A DNA stretch of 64,000 bases from Phaonia tiefii (taxonomy: Eukaryota; Arthropoda; Insecta; Diptera; Muscidae): positions 209,307,493 to 209,371,492 of the forward strand of contig OZ008371.1 of the NCBI GenBank assembly GCA_963931995.1, in the 5' to 3' direction. Shown here piece by piece: positions 32,217 to 42,637 of this stretch; position 1 is the first letter of the stretch, and each line of letters opens with the position of its first letter. Both the position numbers and the translations under genes were made by a program. The notes under the pieces were generated by a model, which saw only the letters and a program-made list of their open reading frames with translations, searched no databases and was not told the origin of the DNA.

Positions 32217-32316
32217 CGCCCCAAACACTAATCTTGAGTTGGTTGCCATCAAGATTCTCTACATAATTGAAGAGATACTTGTTGAGGTAATGAGCCACCA
32301 CCGATTCCAAAACCAT
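32217..32316 (-). CDS. Vps13: Vps13-type lipid-transfer protein, first coding exon
   Basis: From ATG (32316-32314, context ACCATGG) the exon encodes MVLESVVAHYLNKYLFNYVE followed by NLDGNQLKISVWG(G). This is the start of the chorein_N domain of VPS13 proteins, which shuttle phospholipids between organelle membranes at contact sites; the MVxESVV...LN+xL..YVENL...QLK....WGG pattern is diagnostic. The exon is 100 nt, ending in phase 1 after W-G-G, the position at which I recall the first intron of animal VPS13 genes. Only about 33 of some 3000 residues are here. Some residues usual in the family differ (HY for DL, FN for GD), so a diverged paralogue or a copy is possible, but intact frame, Kozak context and splice donor argue for a live gene. 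It is divergent from boca. Confidence 0.78.
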
Positions 32317-33399
32317 GGTAACGCTGTTTTAACGCACGAGGTGCTGGCGGCACAATGATGAATTGTCGAAAATTTCTACAAGGCTGCAGTAAAAGGGTGT
32401 ACTGGGGACGAGATTGAGGAAGAACGGACGAGTTCTTGCATGGAGGACACGCGGATTTGTTTCTTACAGGCACTCACACACAAGGCCACTTACTGATTCT
32501 ATAATATATCCTTTTTTCACTTTCGTTTCCACAGAAACTCTTAATCGTTATTGATTTTTATCTAGTCACTTTTCTGGTAAATGAAAAACAAAATTACGAA
32601 ATGAACACACATTTTCGTTATAAACAAAACCATTATTTTGTGCCCAAAAGAAACCATATTGAGCTAATTAAACAATATGCTAAAGTAAAACAGATTTGTT
32701 TTCTCAATGGCCTCCATCTATGTACGTCGTCATTACTGTGGTGCGTCTCATAATTTATGCATAAAATAAGTTGAAACACAACAAAAAAAAAAACATGAAT
32801 AATGAAAAAATATAATTTATTTACAAAATATAGAAAAACAATAAGAAATCGATGGTGAGCGAACACGCACAACTCTTTTTTTATTTAAATGGTGACATCA
32901 TCATGAGAAACTGTGTTTTCCTCTTCGATTTTCTAATTTTAGCAACAACTTTTCACTACTCAGCTCGTAATAAATCCTTTTCGTTGTTGATATTGAATTG
33001 AGTTGGATGACACTTTGTTTTTAATTAAACTTGTATTATTTATTTACATTATGAAATGTGCTCTATTGCTGAAGAACAGCAAGAGGTTCAAATAAATTTC
33101 ACTGTGTATCTGAATTGTTCATCAGAATATTATAGAGCCGAGCACACGCGACGCACATCCACACAATAATAAAACTCGAATAAGACTGATGGAATTGGAT
33201 GGAATGAAGGAATGTCAGTAGAAAACACATTCATTTAAGGTAGTAGCAGTAGGACAACAATTTACCAACAACAGGCGCTTTTTTGGTACCATACTGCTGT
33301 CAAATTTGAAACCTACACTGAACTAAATGGAGTGGTGAAATCAACGAAAATTTAACGAAATTTCATCACTATTCACAGAAAAAAAATTTGCGTAAATTT
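32317..33399. other. upstream region of Vps13
   Basis: Should contain the 5' UTR and promoter of the minus-strand Vps13 gene. 32317-32470 is less AT-rich than the rest and open on the minus strand but has no coding motif, consistent with 5' UTR. No TATA or initiator assignment is safe. The region ends at the left arm of the composite transposon. Confidence 0.4.
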
Positions 33400-33447
33400 C
33401 AAGGGGAACCGATGAGACAGCTGATAAAGTTAGTACTTGGAGAATTT

Positions 33448-33970
33448 ATGGCCTGTGGTGATATTCGTTTCTTAATTAAATTGTGGTTAAACATCGAATT
33501 TTGTTTTTCAGTCAATGGTATAAATGATGTAACCACCCAATGTTGGATGGTTAACTTGTATTCAGACCCATATAATTTTGACAATCACATTACTGACTGT
33601 CAAAATGAGAAATGTAAGATTTCATAAAATACATGTTTCTGTTTTGAGTATTTGTACATATACTTTGAGCCTAGGTCGTGAAATTGTTGCGGCAACATTA
33701 TTTTTTACACATTTTTGATAAAATGACTTCAATTTTATGCATTTACTTCTTATTTTACATAATTTCATTTGGTTGCTCCCTTTGGCTTTGGTATTTAGCC
33801 CATCACAGATGATTTGTCCAATAAGAATATAAGGGTTGCCATAATCGTTAACAATATGACGGCTTACTTTAACTTGCCACTGGAAAACAAAATGCAAAGT
33901 TGACTTCTAATTATCTTTCAATTACGAATAAGTTCTCCGATAGTTAACTACCCACTTAAAAACTGGCCAT
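33448..33970. mobile_element. insertion in left foldback arm
   Basis: Compared with the right arm, the left arm is interrupted right after AGTACTTGGAGAA and resumes at TATAGAGAAATTC. The inserted ~520 bp starts near TATGGCCTGTGG and ends near AAAACTGGCCAT, a possible short inverted end (TGGCC). Frames of 60-90 aa inside have no motif. Limits are approximate. Confidence 0.55.
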
Positions 33971-34732
33971 TATAGAGAAATTCTTTCAAAGAAGAAACGG
34001 TGATAGGTGACCTGGTTGAGCGGTAAAATTTTCATACTTTTGCAGCAGCGTGTCAAGCCCAAAGTACAAAACACATCAACTGAGAGTAAATTTTTCCAAT
34101 TAAATCGATTAAAAAAGGGATATTCAGTGAAGCAATCCAAAATGAAATGAAATGTTAGAGTACAATTATTTTTATAGATCCCAATTAACATGCAAATTAT
34201 TAAAATTAAAGATTCCTCCCATTCTCTATATGTTTTCCAAGTCTTCCACGGACTTTGTTAGTACATAAAACAGCTGTTGCAAACTCTTATTAATATTACT
34301 TGGTGACTCTCTTTTAGAATACATTCATTAGTGTAAACAATGAATTGAAACGATAAGTGCGTGTGTGGTCTTGCAATGAATGTTGTATGAATTTCTGCTC
34401 TGTTAACTACTCTGTTCGTCTCAATTTTGTTACAACACAACATTTTACTCAATAAATGTTCGTGAATGTAAAAACCATTCGAATACATAAGAACTATTCG
34501 AATGAAAATACGGTAAATTATGAGTGATTATGGGTCTCATTTGCTTTCTCGTCAATGAAAAGATCAGCAACGTTGTGTGAATACTAAAGAAATAAATATT
34601 CGTTGTTTATAAGATTAACTGCAAAAGAACCATATTGGAAAATGGAAATTGCTGAAGTAAGTAAATTAATTGAAATGTAAATTATTAAAATTATTAAACA
34701 TTAACCCTAAAATTAAAATTATTAAACATTAA

Positions 34733-35016
34733 CCATAGTGAGATAAGGTGCGTCTCTGAGACGTATGACAAATAAGCATTTATTTATTTCTTTGATTTTT
34801 AAGGGAAATACTGTTGGTCGGTTTTGCAGTTTAAAAGTTGAGGGCTTTTCTGTAGATAACATTTCTTTATAGAGCAAGACTTAATCTTATCAATTTTAAA
34901 CTAAAATTATTTTAAAACATTTTGGAACCTTTACTAATTAGACCTCAATCTATCATACGTCTTTAAGACGTATGGTTATCTTTTATGTGTAAAAAAATAA
35001 GGTTATCTTTCTAGGG
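34733..35016. mobile_element. piggyBac-like MITE
   Basis: Flanked on both sides by TTAA (34729-34732, 35017-35020), the target of piggyBac. The left end reads CCATAGTGAGATA (13 bp), a 3-bp spacer AGG, then a 19-bp internal repeat TGCGTCTCTGAGACGTATG. The right end, read inward, is CCCTAGAAAGATA (13 bp), a 31-bp spacer, then TACGTCTTAAAGACGTATG (19 bp). The asymmetric 13-3-19 / 13-31-19 layout and CCCTAGAAAGATA are those of the classical piggyBac element. 284 bp, no transposase. Confidence 0.93.
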
Positions 35017-35221
35017 TTAAAAATGTTTGAGTATTTTAGTGTTTTTATATTATTTTAGTAAATGTTAAGAAATATAATCTGATATGTATATATAAAGCTA
35101 AATCTTTCACATTTGTTACTTAAATACGGTAAAACTATATGAATGGGATATTAACTAATTTCCAGTCTATAGGGGGCCCTAACCTGTGGACAAGTTGCAT
35201 CGACTTCAAGTTGACATCAGC

Positions 35222-35460
35222 TTATCCATGGTGTAACGCTGCACCCACACGGTCAATATTTGCTTGCTTGTGTTTCACATCTACTGGTTGACAGAAGTCC
35301 TTTGAATTGACAGCTGTGACGTATGCTGCACAAGCAATTTTATTTGTGAATATGTCGTCGTCTCGCAAACAACTCAAATTTGCGGCTTCGCTTGTAGTTT
35401 CACCGCGCGCTAGCGAAATTGTGGACTGTCGCTGCAGCAGAGCTTGAAACACTCGGTGGA
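35222..35460. other. interior of foldback, unidentified
   Basis: A 76-codon minus-strand frame at 35222-35452, in sequence of more balanced base composition, has no recognisable motif. It may be a remnant of the element's original coding part; nothing supports a function. Confidence 0.3.
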
Positions 35461-35479
35461 TACCCAGCCAACCAAATTC

Positions 35480-35790
35480 TATAGCGCTTTTCGAAGGAGT
35501 ATTTTATGAGCGCTCCTATAAAGAGCACCCGAAAGTGCTCCGCTTGGGATGGTTTCAGGAGCGATGAATCATATTTTAGTTTTGTTATTTTTGCCCTCCT
35601 AATAAGGAGCCTTTAGGAACTCCGACGCCGCTCCAAAAAAGAGTGTTTGCGGAGTGCACCTAAAAGGGCGTCCGGAAGAGGTCGGCTTGGGATTGTTTTA
35701 GGAGCGATGAATCATATTTTAGTTTAGTTATCTTTGCGCTCCTAATAAGGAGTGTCTAGGGACTCTGAAAACGCTCCCCGAAGGAGTGTT
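35480..35790. repeat. GGAGC-rich direct duplication, ~141-bp period
   Basis: The block CTTGGGATGGTTTCAGGAGC ... ATTTTAGTTTTGTTAT ... CTCCTAATAAGGAG (35543-35612) recurs at 35684-35752 with a few changes. Around it GAAGGAGT, GCGCTCC and GGAGC form many short inverted pairs, so the region can fold. Lies in the unique middle of the foldback element. Confidence 0.75.
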
Positions 35791-36007
35791 TTTTGTTGTG
35801 TACCTTATTTGAAGCATTTTCACATTACTGTTAAATGCCGTATTAGAATACTTCGAGTTGGTGGAATGGAACCTTCACCATTTTATAACTGGGTTGAGAT
35901 TAATAAATTCCAAGAAAATCTTCAGACCCATAAAAATTTTGTAATCTAGTTTTGTATTATTATTTATTATTAATGAAGCACTATGCAACATTTTGTTTTG
36001 TAATTAG

Positions 36008-36165
36008 CTTTTGTTGGAAATAATAGACAATTCAGTTCAATACACACTCACTGGCATGACTAGTTTCGAACTCCGTGACAAGTTCATCATCAGATGCCTA
36101 ACTACTGTGCCTGAATTGATTCCATTGGTTAATCATCAATCGTATATATATAAACTCAATTCTGC
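36008..36165 (+). repeat. dispersed repeat R2, copy 1
   Basis: Aligns over about 155 bp with 50044-50205: TTTTGTTGGAAATAATAGA, CATGACTAGTTTCGAACTCC, GTGACAAGTTCATCATCAGA, ACTGTGCCTGAATTGAT, AATCATCAATCGTATATATA. Function unknown. Confidence 0.85.
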
Positions 36166-36403
36166 AATTCACATGTGCGAATTAGTATCGATCGAAGATC
36201 CCTAAGTATCAACATCACTGAAAGGCCTATAATTCCAACAAGAAGAATAGACAGAATTTGTCCACCGTGTTCTTCTTTTCCTCATGCATTCTCGCATTGT
36301 TGCAGTGCTTCGAGGTGAGTTTTTAATCTATATCACAGAGCTGTATTTATCCGTGGTATAGCATTTTTGAAGACCGTGGTAGTGTCAGTTTTTATTGTTA
36401 GTT

Positions 36404-36518
36404 TTTGGTTAATGTATGAGACAAACAAAAACTAACCATTTTTCAATTAGAAAAATGTTCAGGACTTTTAAGCTTGTAGTATGAATTTCTCATACCATAC
36501 ATTAACCAAAAACTAACA
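36404..36518. repeat. hairpin: TTAGTTTTTGGTTAATGTATGAGA arms
   Basis: TTTTTGGTTAATGTATGAGA at 36404-36430 is inverted at 36489-36518 (TCTCATACCATACATTAACC then AAAAACTAA). Pieces of the same arm precede R2 copy 2 at 50005, so the hairpin and R2 belong to one repeat family. Confidence 0.75.
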
Positions 36519-37284
36519 AAAAATCGATCATTCAAATTCAAATAAAAAGTTTTGTAATTACATTAAAATCCACCGAGTAATACTTGAAGAGTGTGCACTA
36601 GTTGCTTTTTGTACTAACGAGTTCCGAGACCTACGAGGAAAACATATGGAGAATGAGAGCAATCTTTAATTTTAACAATTTTCGTGTTAATTGGGATCTA
36701 CACAAATAACTTTACTCTAACACTTCATTATATTTTGATTTTTTTCACTGAATATCCCTTTTTTAATCGATTTAGTTGGCAAAATTTACTCCCAGTTGAT
36801 GTGTTTTGTACTTTTGGCTTGACACTCGGCAGAAGAAGTTTGAAAATCACACCACGCAACCCAGTCCCTATCACCGAGTCTTCTTTGATAGTACATTCTC
36901 TATTTGTTCCCCAAATTTCAAATTTCAAATTTCAAATAATTTATTGAGCCTTACTAAATACAATGATAGAATTTGAAACATATGAGAGGAGAGTATACTT
37001 AAGACTAATACAATATCTTAAAAACATGAATTTAGATCGACAGTAACATACTTTGTTGATGTAATGGAAATGCTATTTTAAAACAATAATTAATAAATGA
37101 AGTACATCCTTGCTCCCGGGATTACATTGATGTGAGAGTGTATGTGATCTCAAAATAAATAAATTATATAAAAAAATATAAATAACGGGACAGGATAAAA
37201 TTAAGTAAAAAAAGTATAAAAAAAAATTTGCTTAAAAAAATATATAGGGACATACAAAAATAAATGGAAAGTAAATAATAATTA

Positions 37285-39909
37285 TTAACCTCTATGAGTA
37301 CCCAATACGGATTTTAAATAAAAGTCATAACAAATATTTGCATTTGTGTTAAAGTTTGGAGAATTCTCGTTGAGGAATCCAATTGGTGATAAGTAGTTAG
37401 TATTCGTCCAACTAAAATGTTTCTCCTCGTCAAAAATATTGACGATTATCCGATTCGTGTGATCAGGAAGTCTAGAAATGAATCTATTCAAAATATCGCA
37501 AACATATAGACCTATGGGGGTTATACCGGATTCCCCGTAAATTGTACTATTCGAATATCGTTTATTCTCAGATGCATAGTATTTCCCCACACAATGGCGC
37601 AAGGCTTTACGTTCTAGAATACCCATTTCCTTCATTACTATTGGGGAAATACTAAACCAAATAGGAAAACCGTAAAGAAATACTGGTCTAATACTCGTCT
37701 TATATAAAAGTAATTTTGTATTTATAGGTAAATTTTTATTTGAAAGAATCCTCGAGAATAAATTTAAAATTCTGTAAGTTTTTTTAATCACACATCGCGC
37801 ATGTTTATTAAATTTCATCAATTTGTCGAACTGGATGCCCAAGTACTTTAAACTATTCTTAAATGGTATGTCCGTACCGCCAATATTTAATTTTAATTTT
37901 CTACTTTCCGGGACAACAAAGGACTTGCATTTTCCGGAAGCATTTCTAATGCAAATTGCCTCAGATTTGGAAATATTGATTTTAATACCCCAAGTATCAT
38001 AAAAGTGCCTAACTTTTGTTAAATGCTGTTTCACGTTATTTAAAGCAATAAGAGGGGACTCATCATGGGAATATAGAAGAGAGTCATCTGCATAAAGCAA
38101 ACCGCAAGAATTTTCGTCAACGTGAGGAAAGTTATACATAAATATATTATAAAGATGTGGGGCTAAAATGGATCCCTGTGGAACACCTGAGTGGACATTT
38201 CCAAAATTTGAGAAAGATTTGTTAAATTGAACACAAAAGAATCTGTTTGAAAAGAAACTATGAAACAATTTAACTACACTTGCACTGAACCTCAGTTGAA
38301 TCATTTTAAATAGAATGCCCTGGTGTGACGCATGATCGAAGGCTTTTTCAATATCCAGGGAAACAGCAACCCAATTTTACCCAAGTTAGACAATAATGAA
38401 ATTGGTCTTAAATTGGTTATGTCACAATTGTGTACTTTTTTGCTAATTGGTACTATTTTCGAAATTTTCCAAATGTTAGGAAAGTAGGAATTGCTTATGC
38501 AATTATTAAAAATTATCAACAAAAATTCAAGCGCCTTTGTAGGAAATTTTCTAATAACATAATTTGATATATTATCCAACCCACACGATTTTTTATTGTT
38601 AATATTCCCAATAATATTCTCCAACTCAGATAATGAAACTAATTTGGAATCTTTATGTAAATTAAGTGCGGAATTTTGCGTGCTAAATAATATATTATTA
38701 TCAGGAACAGATGAAATAAATTCAGTGATAGTCCGGTTAATATTAACTGTATCACCAATTGGAGAACCTCTATAAATGTTATCAAAGTAGTCACGAAGTT
38801 TTTCAAGGCAAACCGATTTGTCCGAGATTATTGAACCATCTACTGATAATTTTGTTAAATGAGATTGCCTTTTGTTCTTTAATAATTATGTTCAATAGTT
38901 GAATTTGTTTGGATAACAATAAATATCGTGAGTCAAACCGGTTTAATGTCCTATTGTAGATGCCTTTAGTTTCTCTCTGCCATCTGTTTTTAATACTATA
39001 TAATTTTCTTATATTCTGCGAAACATTAAAATATCTCCTACCCAACTCAATTTTCTCGGAATGAGATAAGTTCGTCTGAACTATCGTTTCCGTAAATTTC
39101 ATTATGTATGAGTCTATCTCACTATTTGAAATATTTATCTCCGCATTCGGATAATCTTCCAACAATGCTAGAATAATATCTTGCCTGTAAAAATTCCAAT
39201 TAGTGTTTTTAAATGAGTTGTAAATAGGTGGAGAATATACAATAATATCAAAAGGTGGAAGTCGCAGATTCAATTTTAGGGGAAAGTGGTCTGAAAATGT
39301 TGGTAAGCTACATATATCAAAGTTCAAGGAGTTAAGATTCACTAAGTTTGAACTCACAATAAAGTGGTCAAGAAATGAAGAACCATTTGGGTATGAGGGT
39401 ACATTGTCTGATATTCTTACGAATTCTAAAGAGAATAATTGCAGGCAGTTAAAAAGAGCGCATCCATTAATGTTATTCATTGAATCTCCCCAAGAGACAT
39501 GTTTAGAATTAAGGTCTCCACCGATGATAACACAATGATAATCCAAAGAAAATTGGAAAATTGACGAGTTGCACGGAAAGTAAGCTGAACAAATGAGAAT
39601 TTTCTTCCTTATTCCATTTTCAATTATTTCTATTTCAATCGATATGTTCGGAAAATTAACGTTTGGAATCTTAATCACTTCAAATTTAAAATGTTTACGA
39701 ATTGCCATTCCAATCCCTTGCAAATTATCATTTCTTATAAAACAGTAATTTTCCAAAATAACGCGATGAACTTCGCTTAAGTGTGTCTCTTGTATAAGAG
39801 CAATGTCGATATCATTGAACTTTAAGATGTTAAGTAGTTCTACTCGTCTACTTCTCTCTCTGCGAGATCTTACATTGAATGCCAATAAAGTAAGGTGTTC
39901 ACGGTTCAT
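37285..39909 (-). pseudogene. ORF2: endonuclease and reverse transcriptase, broken
   Basis: Nicks target DNA and copies the element's RNA. Starts MNREHLTLLAFNVRS (39909). Endonuclease part: LIQETHL, CVIIGGDLNSKHVSWG, and FSDHFPL with the catalytic SDH. A frame shift follows near 38803. Reverse transcriptase: NISNYVIRKFP, LRPISLLSNLGK, then a deletion of about 60 residues that removed the FGFR region, then SLDIEKAFD (first Asp, in a shifted frame at about 38360-38330), VPQGSILAP, and LLYADDSLLY with an intact YADD. Ends at the stop at 37285. No RNase H. At least three lesions, so inactive. Confidence 0.92.
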
Positions 39910-41398
39910 ACTTTTGTTTCACTTCATCAATAAGTTTTAGACATTGACTTACAGCTTCATGCCTTGGCATTGTTTTATATGATTTCATAAAAGATTCTAT
40001 TCTATCCTCTAAAGGCTGCGGATTGCAAATTGTATTTGCAATTTTCAAGAATTCAATTATAATTGCAGGTTTGACGGACTTCCAATCAAGACCTGCTGAA
40101 TTATGAAATAAGCTTGCAAAAGATTTATCCGGATTTATGAAGCCACAACTTTTGACTGCGTCTACAACATTTACAGAGGCCTGCCGTTTTCCCTCTGAGG
40201 CTTGTTTCCTCGTGTTCTCTATTCGTCTCATAAATGTAGTATATGCTTTGCAACCTCTATAGTTCGAAGGATGCCCCTTTTCGCCACAGTTAGCGCAAAA
40301 GGGCAAGTTAATCTCACTCGAAACAAATTTACATTCGCCCGGAAGGTGTTTTTCATCACATTTTATACAAACGTAGGGTTTGTTGCAATTTTTGGACATA
40401 TGACCCCATTGCTGACATCGCCAACATTGAGGAATCCTCGAATTTATTTTGGGAAGCTCCCATGAAATTCTCTGGTTCAGTAAAAAATGTAGTGCAGTCA
40501 AATCTTTAATTGATTCCCTGGGCACAAGGTAATCAAAAACAATCCAGTGTCAATATTCCGTTTCTTAGAATAATCGGTGGTAAATTTAGAAACGTTGTCT
40601 ATAGTGTTCGGAAGTAACTTCTCTAGTTCAGCCTTTAAATCGTTTATCTCCGTTTTATGGTGTAATCCTCTTAAAACCGCAGATGTTCGTTTTAGATCTT
40701 TTGGGGTGTAAGAATATGATTCTATGTTGGCATTTCTTAATACAGCCATCATTTCAGAGTGAATTGATGACTGTTTAAGATATAGTTTGCTTTTTATTCA
40801 CAATTTTATATGTAATGTTCTTAGTGTTAAGTTGCTGAACTAACTGTGGAATGTTTACATTGAATAAAAATATCGGGGGGCAAAATGTCTCTTTTCTAGA
40901 ATTAAAACTATTTGTATTCCTATTTTTCCTTTCTCCTACAGCAGGAATAGACTGCTCTTCCTCGATGAGTAAATCTCCTAATAGTTTAAATCTATGTTGT
41001 GTACCTGGTATATCGTCCCTCTGTTCGCTTACACCAGATATGTCAATAACATCCGAGTTTGTTCTCTTCCTCTTGCCGTGTAATACTTGGAATCCTTCAT
41101 CGTTGAATGGTGTACCTTCTATATCCATCGTATGTATTTCATTCTCCTGTCTTGTAGCAGCCGCATATTTTTCCCGAAAAATTTCTTAGAAATCCTTCAC
41201 CTTTTCCCCTGATATTTTGATCGATTTTCCTGAATCGATGACATTGAAGTTTGCATCATCTTCCGCTCTAACTAGGACATTTGAAATGACTTTGGCTTTT
41301 TCTTTTGCAGAGTTCTTCGCCATGTTTGGAAATGCCGATGTATTTACGTCTTTCTGCAGTTTCTCGATATTCGTCTTTTCCCCTTCATTGAAGTCCAA
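39899..41398 (-). pseudogene. ORF1: zinc-knuckle Gag-like protein, broken
   Basis: Binds the element's RNA. From ATG 41398 the frame is stopped once by TAA at 41188-41186 and resumes in the same frame (MDIEGTPFNDEGFQ at 41128), shifts near 40770 and again near 40500. The middle (SYSYTPKDLKRTSAVLRGLH, 40710-40650) matches the domain preceding the knuckles in jockey-type Gags. Three CCHC knuckles follow at 40430-40260: CWRCQQWGHMSKNC, CIKCDEKHLPGEC, CANCGEKGHPSNYRGC. It overlaps the ORF2 start by 11 bases, as is common in this clade. Confidence 0.9.
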
Positions 41399-41545
41399 AA
41401 AATTTCTTGCTCAATATTTTCAGTATATGTATATATTTTTCGATTTTTTATTATTTTATTTTTTCACGTCTTATTCGTTTGAATATTTCAAAACCCTTTG
41501 TTCCCCAAGTACTAACTTGATCAGCTGTCTCATCGAAACCCCTTG

Positions 41546-41860
41546 TTAAAATCCCCAAAAAATGATTTTGATATGTCAACGGTCACAAAAGTACAATTTG
41601 ATTTTGTTTTTAGTACTGAAATCAAGTTCAGATTTTGCATCCCTGGTCAAAAGTGAGAAATATTGCCCAAAAAAGGGCTGAAAATCATTTAGCATATTTT
41701 TCAAATCATTTACCAAAAAAACGCTGGAAATTCCCAAAAAAGATTTACTGGTAACACTGCTGCTAATAATAAGATTTGTTTTTGTTTACAAAATAAATTC
41801 AGCGGCTGCAACGAAACTACTGGAATAATTGCAAATTTAATTCTCTTCGAGTTGGTAAAA
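41546..41860. other. boca upstream region
   Basis: Only 315 bp separate the composite transposon from the boca start codon. Near 41746-41759 TTTACTGGTAACACTG resembles a hAT right end, a possible decayed insertion. The core promoter and 5' UTR of boca must lie in the last ~100 bp or upstream of the transposon; no motif is clear enough to call. Confidence 0.4.
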
Positions 41861-42458
41861 ATGCGTTCCTTTTACGTTGTTGTGTTATTGGCACTTTTGC
41901 CTCTGGCCATGGCCAAGAGGGCGAAGGATGAAGAAAAACCCGAATGGGCGAAAAAAGATATCAGAGATTTCACCGATGCCGATATGGAGCGTTTGTTGGA
42001 TCAATGGGAGGTAATCAAATTTAGCATTACGTTGCAAAATATTTTACACGTTATTTACCGTTTAGGAGGATGATGAACCTCTGGAGGCTGACGAGTTACC
42101 AGAACATTTGCGTCCTCAACCCCAGTTGGATTTCTCCAAACTAGACACCGCCAATCCTGAGGAACTTCTTAAGGTATCCAAAAAGGGACGAACTCTTATG
42201 ACATTCGTTTCGGTTGATGGTAATCCCACACGCGATGAAGCAGAAACTATAACCAAATTGTGGCAAACAAGTCTATGGAATAATCACATACAGGCTGAAC
42301 GTTATATGGTCGATGATGATCGTGCAATATTCCTATTCAAAGATGGCGCTCAGGCATGGGAAGCTAAAGATTATTTAGTCCAACAGGAGCGTTGTAAAGG
42401 CGTGACCATTGAGAATAAGGAGTACCGTGGTACATTTGGTCAAAGGGAAGAACTGTAG
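41861..42458 (+). CDS. boca: Boca/Mesd, ER chaperone of LDLR-family proteins
   Basis: Folds the beta-propeller/EGF modules of LDL-receptor-family proteins (in flies Arrow and Yolkless) in the endoplasmic reticulum, so it is needed for Wingless signalling and yolk uptake. Exon 1 is 41861-42010, intron 42011-42065 (GT...TTTAG, 55 nt), exon 2 42066-42458; 180 aa, the length of the Drosophila protein. A signal peptide spans residues 1-18 (cleavage after LAMA). The Mesd domain follows: KKDIRDFTDADMERLLDQWE, LDFSKLDTANPEELLKVSKK, GRTLMTFVSVDGNPTR, LWQTSLWNNHIQAERYMVDD and ERCKGVTIENKEYRG. The C-terminus REEL is an HDEL-type ER retrieval signal. An in-frame TTG nine bases upstream is not needed; the ATG has AAAAATG context. 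No damage seen. Confidence 0.97.
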
Positions 42459-42631
42459 ATTCATGAAAGTCGTCTATATTCAAATTGAACGTTTGTAAAT
42501 TGCATGCATTTATAGATTGTAAGCTATAAAATAGCAAGTATTTTATGGAACAGATATGAACAAATCTCTTGAAAAGAAGTAACTTTTTAAAGGCTCTACC
42601 ATTCATCTTAAATAGGTGGTATACAAATCCA

Positions 42632-42637
42632 AATAAA
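42632..42637 (+). terminator. candidate boca polyadenylation signal
   Basis: AATAAA 174 bases after the boca stop codon, the first such hexamer downstream. Position is plausible; use is not shown. Confidence 0.5.

Larger units (their letters stand above)
36915..41496 (-). mobile_element. jockey-like non-LTR retrotransposon, 4.6 kb
   Basis: Two-gene element on the minus strand: ORF1 (zinc-knuckle nucleic-acid-binding protein) then ORF2 (endonuclease plus reverse transcriptase). It lies between two perfect copies of a 12-bp target duplication, TTTGTTCCCCAA (36903-36914 and 41497-41508), so both ends are defined and the copy is 5'-complete in outline, with a ~100-bp leader. The 3' end is a short tandem (ATTTGAA) tail rather than poly(A), preceded by a polyadenylation-like AATAAATT. 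Both frames are broken. It is inserted in the right arm of the foldback; removing it restores that arm next to its end at 41509-41545. Confidence 0.93.
33400..41545. mobile_element. composite foldback element between Vps13 and boca
   Basis: The left end CAAGGGGAACCGATGAGACA (33400) is repeated inverted at the right end (complement of CAAGGGGTTTCGATGAGACA, to 41545), continuing through CAGCTGAT and AGTTAGTACTTGG. Inside the ends, 33970-34370 on the left is an inverted copy of 36520-36914 on the right: both read TTTGTACTAAC, GGAAAACATAT, TGTTAATTGGGATCTA, AATATCCCTTTTTTAATCGA and GTTGATGTGTTTTGTACTTT. So the base element is a foldback with arms near 400-450 bp. It carries insertions: about 33448-33970 in the left arm, 34733-35016 (piggyBac-like MITE), and 36915-41496 (non-LTR retrotransposon) in the right arm. 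Ends resemble the smaller CAGCTGAT foldbacks. Flanks do not give a clean target duplication. Confidence 0.8.
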
